This document shows, piece after piece, positions 6,319 through 13,607 of a stretch of DNA of 15,352 nucleotides; positions within the stretch are counted from its first letter, which is position 1; each line of letters opens with the position of its first letter. Under the pieces are notes generated by a model. The model searched no databases, was not told the origin of the DNA, and saw nothing but the letters and a program-made list of their open reading frames with translations. The position numbers and the translations under genes were made by a program. This stretch comes from CP2-2F sp034436235 (lineage in GTDB: Bacteria > Chloroflexota > Anaerolineae > Aggregatilineales > UBA2796), in the NCBI GenBank assembly GCA_034436235.1, contig DAOTWB010000251.1, forward strand, positions 1-15,352, given 5' to 3'.

Positions 6319-7758
6319 CTAGGCACTGGTCAGCCTGCCTTCTTTCAAAATTGTGTACGTCTCGGCTGAGAAAAAAGTGAACGGATCGTACAGCTCAACG
6401 CGCTGACCGCCTAAGCGCACTTCGCTCCAGCCTTTCACCTCAACGCGACCGCCTGTGCGCCGCGCCGAAGCGATCACTTCGCCGCGCACACGCGCGCGCG
6501 TGTATGGCGGCGGCGCGCTCTGCGCTACGCGCACCGACTCGGCGTCCCACAGCGTATCGAGCGCTTCAGCGCCGCGCTGACTGCGCAGCAGCTTGTAGAA
6601 CAGGCTTTGCGCAGGATCGATGTTATGGTACTGAATGTCCAGCTCTTGCAGCTTGTAGCGGATCGGATGCCGCTCTAGGTCGGGCGTTTCCCAAGATAAG
6701 CCGTTCTGCGCCAGCAGCCGATCCAGCACACTTTTCTTGGTAATCCAATCCACCTTGCCGAAGAGTCGCGACGGCGCGTTCTGCAGCGCGTCTAGCGTCT
6801 CTGCCCAGAGCAGGATCAGCTCGCGCTCTTCAGGCGACGTCGGATGGCGCTCGGCATAGCGCATGACCTGCTCAAGGTAAATGCGCTGGATATCAATTGC
6901 CGTCATCTGCCGTCCATCGTAGAGCGGCAAGAGCGCCGTGCAGCTCGGATCGCGCGAGACGGTCTGCATAGCGCGCACAGGCTCTTTCAGATGCGGTATC
7001 TCGCCAATCTCAAGGTCTTCAAGCAGGCGCAAGAGCAAGCCGACCGTGCCGAGCTTCAGGAACGTGCCGTAACCTGACATACAGGCATCGCCTAGGATCA
7101 GGTGCAGGCGGCGATAGTTGCCTTCGCTGAACGGCTCGTTCTCGCGCCCTAGATTGAAAATGCCGCGCATGTCGCGCGTATCGCGCGAGACGACGGCGTT
7201 GATGAAATCGGCGCGCTGCCCAAGCTGAAACGCGAAGCCTTGCTCGCCGCGCCGCCCTAGCCCAATACGTCCCGGCGCGCATAGGATCAAGCGAGTCGCG
7301 AGGAATGGCACAAGGTAGCGAATCGAGAGCCGCAAGTAGTCCTCGTGATCAAGCCAAGCCGTCTCGCGTTCCGCCATGTAGTTCTCATGACAGCCATAGG
7401 TATTGCCATGCACGTCCACATTGTTCTTGATGATCAAGATGCGTCCGCGAAAGCCTTCAGCCTGCAGGAACTCTTGCGCGCGCGGCAGCAGGAAGGCTAT
7501 GAGCGTATCGGCAGCCTTGTCATAGAGCGCGATCTCGCGTGCGCTGCGGCATTCAGGATGCGCCCATTCAGCGTGACCGACGTCGTGATAGAATTTAGCA
7601 CCTGTGGTGATGAATGAACTCTCGCTCAATCCGACGGCATCGGTCAGCGCGCGGCGCAAAACGCCGACCAGCGTCTCTTTAGTAGGCTCACCTGAGCCGC
7701 GTTCGCTCAGAAATGAGATGCCGTACTCCACCTCTAAGCTGAAGATTCGCTCGCGCAT
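6319..7758 (-). CDS. pafA: PafA, Pup-protein ligase
   Basis: This is a protein of 479 residues in the glutamine-synthetase-like PafA/Dop family. It uses ATP to phosphorylate the C-terminal Glu of Pup and links it to substrate lysines. Visible signatures are LEVEYG (Glu9, Glu11; nucleotide/metal site), FYHDVGHAEW with the likely catalytic Asp59, KNNVDVHGNTYGCHENY at 111-127, QRADF, YRRLHLILGD, and the C-terminal RGEVIASA and DPF motifs. It lacks the roughly 40-residue loop near residue 50 that marks Dop, which separates it from its neighbour. The usual NTRDEPHA stretch is replaced by NLGRENEPF at about 202-210, an unusual change near the active site. It is slightly longer than the usual 450-480 residues. 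GAAGGA-type ribosome binding bases lie about 7 bases before the ATG. It follows pup after a 54-base gap containing a hairpin. Confidence 0.93.
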   Translation of the reverse strand: MRERIFSLEVEYGISFLSERGSGEPTKETLVGVLRRALTDAVGLSESSFITTGAKFYHDVGHAEWAHPECRSAREIALYDKAADTLIAFLLPRAQEFLQAEGFRGRILIIKNNVDVHGNTYGCHENYMAERETAWLDHEDYLRLSIRYLVPFLATRLILCAPGRIGLGRRGEQGFAFQLGQRADFINAVVSRDTRDMRGIFNLGRENEPFSEGNYRRLHLILGDACMSGYGTFLKLGTVGLLLRLLEDLEIGEIPHLKEPVRAMQTVSRDPSCTALLPLYDGRQMTAIDIQRIYLEQVMRYAERHPTSPEERELILLWAETLDALQNAPSRLFGKVDWITKKSVLDRLLAQNGLSWETPDLERHPIRYKLQELDIQYHNIDPAQSLFYKLLRSQRGAEALDTLWDAESVRVAQSAPPPYTRARVRGEVIASARRTGGRVEVKGWSEVRLGGQRVELYDPFTFFSAETYTILKEGRLTSA

Positions 7759-7780
7759 GGCAATTCCTTCGTTTGCTGCC

Positions 7781-7801
7781 TAGAGACGCTGAGCGTCTCT
7801 A
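7781..7801. repeat. Perfect 21-bp palindrome between pup and pafA
   Basis: TAGAGACGCT and AGCGTCTCTA flank a single central G, so the transcript can form a stem of 8 or more pairs with a small loop. No run of T follows on the minus strand, so a classical intrinsic terminator is unlikely. In the middle of an operon such a hairpin may protect or process the mRNA, letting pup be made in excess of pafA. Half of it recurs at 1534-1544 after the Ubl gene. Confidence 0.75.
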
Positions 7802-7812
7802 GGCTGATCGGC

Positions 7813-8052
7813 TCACTCGCCCGTCTCTTGGCGGAAGCGGCGCACGAATTCCTCTGAGCTGATGCCGCGCAGCTCTGGGCGTTGCTGCGTCTCGCCGCCG
7901 ATGGTCTCAACAGGCAGCGACTCGCCGCCGAAAAAGTCGCCCAGCACGTCGTCAATCACATCGCGCGAAGATGGCGTTGCGTTCTGTGCCAAGCCGCTTG
8001 GCTCGCTGCTGAAGCTCTGCTGACCGCGTGTGATCTGCTCTTGATCGCTCAT
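7813..8052 (-). CDS. pup: Pup, prokaryotic ubiquitin-like protein
   Basis: This is a protein of 79 residues from the ATG at 8052, or 81 from the ATG at 8058, which overlaps the Dop stop as TAATG. The site GGAGG at 8062-8066 lies nine bases from the former and three from the latter, so 8052 is preferred. The chain is polar and probably disordered. It carries the Pup C-terminal signature, SEEFVRRFRQETGE, comparable to EEFV-x(5)-QKGGE in known Pups, plus a preceding acidic DVIDDVLGDFFGG helix-like part. The last residue is encoded as Glu, so no deamidation is needed before ligation. The usual Gly-Gly before the Glu is Thr-Gly here. It is somewhat longer than the usual 60-70 residues. Its place between dop and pafA makes the assignment firm. 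Confidence 0.92.
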   Translation of the reverse strand: MSDQEQITRGQQSFSSEPSGLAQNATPSSRDVIDDVLGDFFGGESLPVETIGGETQQRPELRGISSEEFVRRFRQETGE

Positions 8053-8057
8053 CGTCA

Positions 8058-9932
8058 TTAACCTCCATAGCTATAGCTATCATAACTGCCGTAGCTGCGA
8101 TAGTACGGCTGTGCAATCGGTTTCAAGGCGCGAATCAGCCCTGGCAGGTCAGTGACGCCTGCCAAGAGCGCTTCGACCTCAGCGCGCGTGCCGCTCAACG
8201 GATCGGGCAGCGGCAGGTACAGATCGTGCGTCATGTACGGCTCGCGGAAGCTGACCTCAGACCAATCGGCGTGTGTGATGTACTCGCCAAAGCGCGCCAA
8301 GAGCGTCCCGCGCAAGTAAGCGCGCGTATCTTCAGGCGGCGTGCTGATGTACGGCTCGATCTCAGCGTCGCTCAGCAAGCGCTCGACTGCGCCGCTCGCC
8401 TGCAGGCGATAGAACATACCGTTCTGGCGCGGCTCGGCGCTGCGCCGAATATCGTGATACTCAAGATCAAGGCGGCGCAGGCTGAAGTAAATCTCGCGCT
8501 GCTGCCAGTAATCGGCATAGCTGAGCTTATGGCGCGCCATGTAGCTCTCGATGTAGCTGCCGCGCACGCCATGCAGCCGTTTGACCGCCGCTTGCACTTC
8601 TTCAGGGCGCTGGCCGAGCAGCTCGCGCGTCTGATCGAGCGTCAGCTCGATGGGCAGTTCCCAGAGCGCCACTTGCGTCCAGTCCGTGCGCTGACTGCTC
8701 AGGTAGCGCTCCAGCAAGTTGCGTTTGATCGCCCAGTCGAGTCGCGTGCTGAGCAGCCGCCAATCGCGCCCGAGTTTGTCGAGCGTATCTGCCCACACCT
8801 GCAGCACCTCGCGGTAAGCTGCCAACAAGTCATCGCTGAATGCCTGCGCCTTCGCCTCGACGTAGTCGCGCGCGGCAGCGTAAAATTGCCGCTGCATCTC
8901 TAGCGCAGTGATCGTGCCGCCGCTATCGAGCTGCAGCGGACGACTGAAGGTCAAATCGCGCGAGATCGTCTGGTAAGCGTCAATCGGATCGTCAAAAGTG
9001 AAGTTCAACGCGATCGCGTTGTCCTCAAGCATAGACAGGATGATCTGCGTCGTGCCAATCTTGAGGAAAGTGCTGTAATCTGCCATATTGGCATCGCCCA
9101 ACATGACGTGCAGACGGCGGTAGTCGTCGCGCGCGGCATGTGGCTCATCGCGCGTGTTGATGAGCGGACGATTGTGCGTGGTCTGTAAGCCGATCAAGGT
9201 CTCGAAGAAGTCGGCGCGTTGCGTCAGCTGATAGCCATCCGCCGCCTTTTCGTTCTCCGCGCCAACTTTGCCCGATCCGCAGAAAATGGCGCGACTGGTC
9301 AAGAATGGGATCAGGACGCGCAACGTGCGATGGAAGCGGCGCATGATCAGGTCTTCGTAGAGCGCGGCAGAGAGCAAGTAGTTCTCATGGCAGCCGTAAC
9401 TGTTGCCTTTGTGATCGCTGTTGTTCTTGTAGATAGCGATCTCTTCGCCTGCCGCGAGCAAGCCGCTGGCGTTGGCGCGCTGCCGCGAGCGCTCTACGAT
9501 CACCTCGCCTGCCTTATCGGCAGCGACCGCGACGCGCGGCAGGCGAGTCTCGGCTGTGCAGTACTCAGGATGCGCGTGGTCAATGTAAAAACGCGAGCCG
9601 TTGGGCAGCATCAAGCTGGAGTAATCCCAGCCGTAGGTCGCCATGTAGGTCTCAGCGCGGACAGGCTGCTCGGCGCTGAGCATCTCGCCCAGCGGCTCGC
9701 CCGAGTCCAGCAAGCGGATGTCTTGCGTCTCAGGCGCCGTGTAAGCGGTCTGTTGCGCCCAGCGCGTCTGCGTCAAACGCGCCTCTTTGAGCTTCTGGCG
9801 TTTCAGCAGCGCGCCCGCCTCTTGGCAATGCCCTAGCACCAAACGCGAGGCGACGAAAGGATTGGACGCCGCCGCGTTCAGCACAAAAATGCCGTATTCC
9901 GTCTCGATCCCGATCAGTTTTGGTGTGGTCAA
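8058..9932 (-). CDS. dop: Dop, Pup deamidase/depupylase
   Basis: This is a protein of 624 residues; about 500 is usual. It starts at a TTG (9932) with GGAGAG six bases upstream, so that the protein begins MTTPKLIGIETEYG as in the family. Signatures are GIETEYG (Glu10, Glu12), a long Dop-type loop at about 51-105, FYIDHAHPEY with catalytic-type Asp118, KNNSDHKGNSYGCHENY at 169-185, GSGKVGAEN, INTRDEPHA at 258-266, YRRLHVMLGDANM, and RAYLRGTLLARFG near the C-terminus. About 60 residues are inserted at 412-480, before LRRLDLEYHDI. The C-terminus is a Tyr/Ser/Gly-rich tail ending YSYGG. Because Pup here ends in Glu, its main role should be depupylation. It lies between mpa (32 bases upstream) and pup (overlapping). 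Confidence 0.93.
   Translation of the reverse strand: MTTPKLIGIETEYGIFVLNAAASNPFVASRLVLGHCQEAGALLKRQKLKEARLTQTRWAQQTAYTAPETQDIRLLDSGEPLGEMLSAEQPVRAETYMATYGWDYSSLMLPNGSRFYIDHAHPEYCTAETRLPRVAVAADKAGEVIVERSRQRANASGLLAAGEEIAIYKNNSDHKGNSYGCHENYLLSAALYEDLIMRRFHRTLRVLIPFLTSRAIFCGSGKVGAENEKAADGYQLTQRADFFETLIGLQTTHNRPLINTRDEPHAARDDYRRLHVMLGDANMADYSTFLKIGTTQIILSMLEDNAIALNFTFDDPIDAYQTISRDLTFSRPLQLDSGGTITALEMQRQFYAAARDYVEAKAQAFSDDLLAAYREVLQVWADTLDKLGRDWRLLSTRLDWAIKRNLLERYLSSQRTDWTQVALWELPIELTLDQTRELLGQRPEEVQAAVKRLHGVRGSYIESYMARHKLSYADYWQQREIYFSLRRLDLEYHDIRRSAEPRQNGMFYRLQASGAVERLLSDAEIEPYISTPPEDTRAYLRGTLLARFGEYITHADWSEVSFREPYMTHDLYLPLPDPLSGTRAEVEALLAGVTDLPGLIRALKPIAQPYYRSYGSYDSYSYGG
8062..8066 (-). promoter_or_regulatory. 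Ribosome binding site of pup
   Basis: GGAGG on the minus strand lies within the last codons of dop, nine bases from the ATG at 8052 and three from the ATG at 8058. The spacing decides for the inner start. The strong site suits a modifier needed in large amounts. Confidence 0.7.
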
Positions 9933-9938
9933 AAGATA

Positions 9939-9944
9939 CTCTCC
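9939..9944 (-). promoter_or_regulatory. Ribosome binding site supporting the TTG start of dop
   Basis: GGAGAG on the minus strand lies six bases before the TTG at 9932. No ATG or GTG in a suitable position would keep the conserved N-terminal GIETEYG motif intact, so this site decides the start. Confidence 0.7.
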
Positions 9945-9964
9945 GTGCTAAGGCTAGTCCATGC

Positions 9965-12451
9965 TCATGCGCTGTTCGGCTGTGTGTGCGGCTGCGCAGT
10001 TTGATAAGGCTTGCGCTTCTCAATGCCCCATGGATCGTCCTCAAACGCTTCCAAGAAGATTTTCACAGCGCTGATATCGCCCTGCCGCGCCGCGCCGACG
10101 CCGATGTTCTCATTCATCCAATGCGCCACAAACTGCTCAGCGTTCTCGCGGAACTCATCGGCGAGCGCTGCGCGCAGATCGGGCAGCGTGATGCCCACTT
10201 TGCCGCTGCCCGCCGCGATCTGGCGCTTGAGCGCAGTCTTCTTAGCGCGAGAGACCAAGCTCATCAGCACGGCGCCGCTTGAGAAATCGCGCAACGGAAA
10301 GACTAAACGCTCGCTAGCGCCGTTCGGCGTGCGCACGGATGTCTCTAAGCGGCTTGTGGCGCTGTAGAGAACTTTCAGAGTCTCTACGATCAACGCCTCT
10401 GCCAGTTGCTCGCGGCGCGCAATTTCGGTCAGCAGCGCGTGCGCCTCAGGATCGGACTCGGCAAGCGCGCGCAGCGCAGCGCCGTTCGGCTCGCGCGGAT
10501 CGAGCGCCTTGCGCACGTCGTGCTTCTCAGGCAGCGCCTGCGATAAGGCGTTGCGAGTCCCTTCGGGCAAAAATGCGCCAAACAGCTCGATGCAACGGCG
10601 CACTGTCGCCGCTTTGAAAGTGACGTTGCGTCCGTACGCCTCAGGCGCTTGTGGCAGATCGGCGTCGCTCAAAGGCAGATCAGGTGTCAGGTAAAGTGAC
10701 ATGATCTGCAGCGCCGCTTCCTGCGTTGGACGGTTGATCTTGATCTTCACATCAAGGCGACCCGGACGCAAAATGGCAGGATCGATCATATCGGAGCGAT
10801 TGCTGGCGCCGATGATTATCACGTTCTCGCTGCCTTCCACGCCGTCCATCTCGGCGAGGAATTGCGGCACAATCGTCGTCTCCACATCTGAGGAGCGTCC
10901 GCTGCCGCGCGTGCGGAACAAGGCTTCCATCTCATCGAAGAAGATGACGACAGGCGTGTAGAACGAAGCGCGCGCTTTGGCGTCCTCAAAAATCTTGCGG
11001 ATGCGCGACTCGGTCTCGCCAACGTATTTATTCAGCAGCTCAGGACCTTTGACGTTCAAGAAGTAGCTGCGGATGCCATCTTTGCGGCGCAACACTTCGT
11101 TGATGCGCGTCAGCGACGCGCTCGGATCGTCCAGATCGACATCGTTCAGGCGCAGCTCTTCGGCGATCTCGAATAAGTTTGGCGTCGCTTCCGCGCCGCG
11201 CAGCGCACGGAACGCTTCTAGCGCCTCAGCGTCCTGTGGATTGGCGCGCAGCTTCAGATAAATCTCGATCAGCTGCGCAAGGCGAGTCAGATAAGCGCGA
11301 ATGCTCAGTGTGAGCGAGTTGGCGACCGCTTTGGCGATCAATGTCTTGCCGCAGCCGGGCGGTCCGTAGAGCAGGATGCCTTTAGGACGGTCGAGCTGGA
11401 ACTCATCGAATAGGTTGCGGTAGATGTAAGGCAGCTCAATCGCGTCGCGAATGGTGACGATCTGCTCATCCAAGCCGCCGATATCTTCATAGCGCACGTC
11501 AGGCACTTGCTCAAGAGTCAAGCTACTGCTCTCAGGCGCGGGCAGTTTTTCGAAGGCGATGCCGATGCGCGGATCGACGCGCACTGTATCGCCGACCTCA
11601 ACCGAATCTTGGAAGAGCTGGTCGCTGATCTCGACGACTGAGTCAGTGCTGCCGACGCGCACTTGCAAGCGCGGACGAATTTTGGCGACGGCGTGCTTGC
11701 CGCTGGCGTCAATCTGCACGATGTCGCCGCGCTTGAGCGTCTCGGCGAGCGTCGGATCGCACAGCACGCTGAACTTCTCGCCGCTCAGCCATTGCACGCG
11801 CAAGTTGACGCCGTCAGGCGCTGCCAACACGCGCGCTGCGTTCTCAGGGCTGAGAATCGCGGTCACTTCAGCCGTCTCGCCGCGCAAGAAGTCCTGCCGA
11901 ACGCCGACCACGTTGCGCGAGCGGTTCAAGACGACCTGCTGACCTTCGCGCAGTTGCTCAATGGGCAGGTCAGGCGCGGCAAGTTTGACCTCAAGGCGCT
12001 GTCCGTTGTAGCCGACGATCACATCGCGCTGCGTAACCAAGATGGCGTGCAGCTCGTCGCGCAGCATCTCAAGGCGCTTGCGCTCATCGGGCAGGACGGC
12101 GCGGCTGATGGCTTCGTTCAGCACATCCGCGAGCATTTCCCACAGCAGATCGTTATCGCTGCCCAGCTCGATAGGTTGTCCGTTCTCATCGAGGATTTGG
12201 CGCTTGGGACGCGGCGGACAGACTCCCAAGAAGATGCCGTATTCCAGCGGCGCGCTACGCGCTTCTTCCAGCTCGCGCTGCGTCTTGATGAGCAGCTCGC
12301 GCAGGCGCTGGATGCCGCTCAGCTTGCCTATGAAACCGAGCAGCTCCATCAGGCGGACTCGCTCATCGGGCGGCGGCGGCGGCGTAGCGCGCAGCTTCTC
12401 TTTCACTAGATTTTCGAGATGATGAATCAGCGTTTCGGTATCGGTCGGCAT
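9965..12451 (-). CDS. mpa: Proteasome-type AAA+ ATPase (Mpa/ARC), enlarged
   Basis: This is a protein of 828 residues from the ATG at 12451, or 833 from the ATG at 12466; about 590-610 is usual. An N-terminal helical part (HHLENLVKEKL and LIKTQRELEEAR) precedes two OB-type domains, up to the conserved EQVPDVRYEDIGGL. The AAA core has GPPGCGKT (363-370), VVIFFDEMEALFRTRG with Walker B Asp506-Glu507, IIGASNRSDMIDPAILRPGRLD, and the ARC-specific SYFLNVKGPELLNKYVGETE and RDFSSGA. It differs from known members by about 65 extra residues inside the first OB domain, about 64 extra after Walker A, and about 60 more before RDFSSGA. It ends QPNSA, without the Gln-Tyr-Leu tail that docks into the 20S core. 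It should be a hexameric unfoldase for pupylated proteins. It is the first gene of the minus-strand string. Confidence 0.92.
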   Translation of the reverse strand: MPTDTETLIHHLENLVKEKLRATPPPPPDERVRLMELLGFIGKLSGIQRLRELLIKTQRELEEARSAPLEYGIFLGVCPPRPKRQILDENGQPIELGSDNDLLWEMLADVLNEAISRAVLPDERKRLEMLRDELHAILVTQRDVIVGYNGQRLEVKLAAPDLPIEQLREGQQVVLNRSRNVVGVRQDFLRGETAEVTAILSPENAARVLAAPDGVNLRVQWLSGEKFSVLCDPTLAETLKRGDIVQIDASGKHAVAKIRPRLQVRVGSTDSVVEISDQLFQDSVEVGDTVRVDPRIGIAFEKLPAPESSSLTLEQVPDVRYEDIGGLDEQIVTIRDAIELPYIYRNLFDEFQLDRPKGILLYGPPGCGKTLIAKAVANSLTLSIRAYLTRLAQLIEIYLKLRANPQDAEALEAFRALRGAEATPNLFEIAEELRLNDVDLDDPSASLTRINEVLRRKDGIRSYFLNVKGPELLNKYVGETESRIRKIFEDAKARASFYTPVVIFFDEMEALFRTRGSGRSSDVETTIVPQFLAEMDGVEGSENVIIIGASNRSDMIDPAILRPGRLDVKIKINRPTQEAALQIMSLYLTPDLPLSDADLPQAPEAYGRNVTFKAATVRRCIELFGAFLPEGTRNALSQALPEKHDVRKALDPREPNGAALRALAESDPEAHALLTEIARREQLAEALIVETLKVLYSATSRLETSVRTPNGASERLVFPLRDFSSGAVLMSLVSRAKKTALKRQIAAGSGKVGITLPDLRAALADEFRENAEQFVAHWMNENIGVGAARQGDISAVKIFLEAFEDDPWGIEKRKPYQTAQPHTQPNSA

Positions 12452-12554
12452 TTCATTCCATCGCATTCAGCGCGTGATGCGCACTCGGTCAAAGGAAATC
12501 AACTGGCTCAAATCACACAGACTGCGCAGGCACTTCAAGATCGCAGCTTTTCAC

Positions 12555-12583
12555 ACGATAAAGCGGATTCAATTCCAGCTCAA
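12555..12583 (-). promoter_or_regulatory. Candidate promoter of the tagging operon
   Basis: On the minus strand TTGAGC and TATCGT are 17 bases apart, each matching four of six consensus bases. A start near 12548 would give a leader of about 95 bases before mpa. The rest of the 12467-12722 divergent region shows no long inverted repeat or RNA motif that I can recognise. The assignment is weak. Confidence 0.3.
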
Positions 12584-12651
12584 CGTGCCAAATGTACTAC
12601 CTAGCATACAGCACAAGCAAATGAACTACTGCTAAAAACTGGGTTAGAATT

Positions 12652-12657
12652 TATAAT
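12652..12657 (+). promoter_or_regulatory. Candidate minus-10 element for the family 2 glycosyltransferase
   Basis: A perfect TATAAT lies in the AT-rich part of the divergent region, about 65 bases before the ATG at 12723. The minus-35 position 16-18 bases upstream (around 12628-12635) is poor, and there is no extended TG. It may depend on an activator. Confidence 0.35.
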
Positions 12658-12722
12658 CTACCTCAGCATGAGCCACACGCACTGGCACTTTGTCAACTTC
12701 TTGAGAAAGGCAGTATTCGCCT

Positions 12723-13607
12723 ATGCAGATTTTCACCCTGATCTACGTAACCTACAACAGCGGCGAGACGATCCATACAGCACTCAGCTCGGCTCAGGCG
12801 CTGCGCTTGCCTAGCGATCAGCTATCAATGCGTATAGCCGTCGTTGATAACAACTCACAGGATAACACACTTTCGATTATTATGCAACATTTTCCAGGCG
12901 TGCTAGTCTTTTCTAACAAAAGAAATCTCGGTTTTGCCGCTGCAAACACATTGGCAATGCGCCGCCTGCCTTCTGATTACTTCGGATTGGTGAACGCGGA
13001 TGTGCGCTTGGATAGCGAGTGGTTGGCAGCGATCTGGGAAGCCTTTCAGGCAGACTCGCGGCTGGCAGTGGCAGGCAGCAAGGTCTTCTTCAGCGATAGC
13101 AATATTTTGCAGCACGCTGGCGCCATGATCCGAGCGAACGGCTTGACGTATCACTTGGGCGTGAACGAGGAAGATCAAGGGCAACACGATCAAGTCTTGG
13201 ATGTGGACTATGTGATGGGCGCGGCGCTCGCCTTGCGCGGCGACTTGGCTGAGCAGCTCGGCTACCTGAACACGCAATATTTCATGTACTTTGAAGAGAC
13301 AGAGCTGTGCGCACGCGCACGGCGCATGGGCTATCGCGTTCGCTACGTGCCGAAGGCGGTCGCCTATCACTACGAGCGCCACAGCCTGAGCGGAACGCCT
13401 TCCACCAAGTACTTGTGGCGCTATCATCGCTCACGTTACCGTTTTGCGGCGCGCAACCTCGATCCGCGCACATTTTGCGAGGCAGAGCGTGCGTGGATAC
13501 ACCAATACATTCCCGATTGGAAGTATCGCCTGCTGCTGAGAGCGGCGCGGCTCTCTCAAGTGCGGCTGTGGCTGCGCCATCCTTGGTTGATCATGTTGCG
13601 CGCCTAG
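12723..13607 (+). CDS. Family 2 glycosyltransferase (rhamnosyltransferase-like)
   Basis: This is a protein of 294 residues with the GT-A fold order: LIYVTYNSGETI at the N-terminus, VVDNNSQDNT (about 40-49) for the nucleotide-sugar site, RNLGFAAANT (67-76), the metal-binding NADV (91-94), DYVMGAALALRGDL, and FMYFEETELCARARRMGYRV with the acidic catalytic region. The final 80 residues are basic and Arg/Tyr-rich and may contact membrane. GAGAAAGG lies about a dozen bases before the ATG. It resembles WbbL-type transferases that add deoxysugars to lipid-linked polysaccharides; donor and acceptor cannot be told. It is transcribed away from the tagging operon, and its stop overlaps the stop of the next gene. 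Confidence 0.88.
   Translation: MQIFTLIYVTYNSGETIHTALSSAQALRLPSDQLSMRIAVVDNNSQDNTLSIIMQHFPGVLVFSNKRNLGFAAANTLAMRRLPSDYFGLVNADVRLDSEWLAAIWEAFQADSRLAVAGSKVFFSDSNILQHAGAMIRANGLTYHLGVNEEDQGQHDQVLDVDYVMGAALALRGDLAEQLGYLNTQYFMYFEETELCARARRMGYRVRYVPKAVAYHYERHSLSGTPSTKYLWRYHRSRYRFAARNLDPRTFCEAERAWIHQYIPDWKYRLLLRAARLSQVRLWLRHPWLIMLRA

Noticed and set aside
6319..7758. Second Dop or a glutamine synthetase/glutamate-cysteine ligase instead of PafA
   Set aside because: The Dop loop is absent, and the N- and C-terminal PafA motifs and the pup context fit PafA.
7781..7801. Rho-independent terminator ending the pup transcript
   Set aside because: No T-run after the stem on the minus strand, and pafA follows with its own ribosome binding site, so full termination is unlikely.
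9219..9836. Plus-strand open frame opposite dop
   Set aside because: Shadow of conserved Dop motifs; no independent evidence.
11663..12409. Plus-strand open frame opposite the mpa N-terminal region
   Set aside because: Shadow frame; the minus-strand OB and coiled-coil region is supported by homology to ARC and continues into the AAA core.
9965..12451. FtsH- or Cdc48-type ATPase
   Set aside because: No membrane segments or second AAA domain; SYFLNVKGPELLNK, the OB domains and linkage to dop and pup are specific to Mpa/ARC.
12467..12722. Small RNA or riboswitch in the divergent region
   Set aside because: No extended paired structure or known riboswitch core could be recognised; only weak promoter-like elements.
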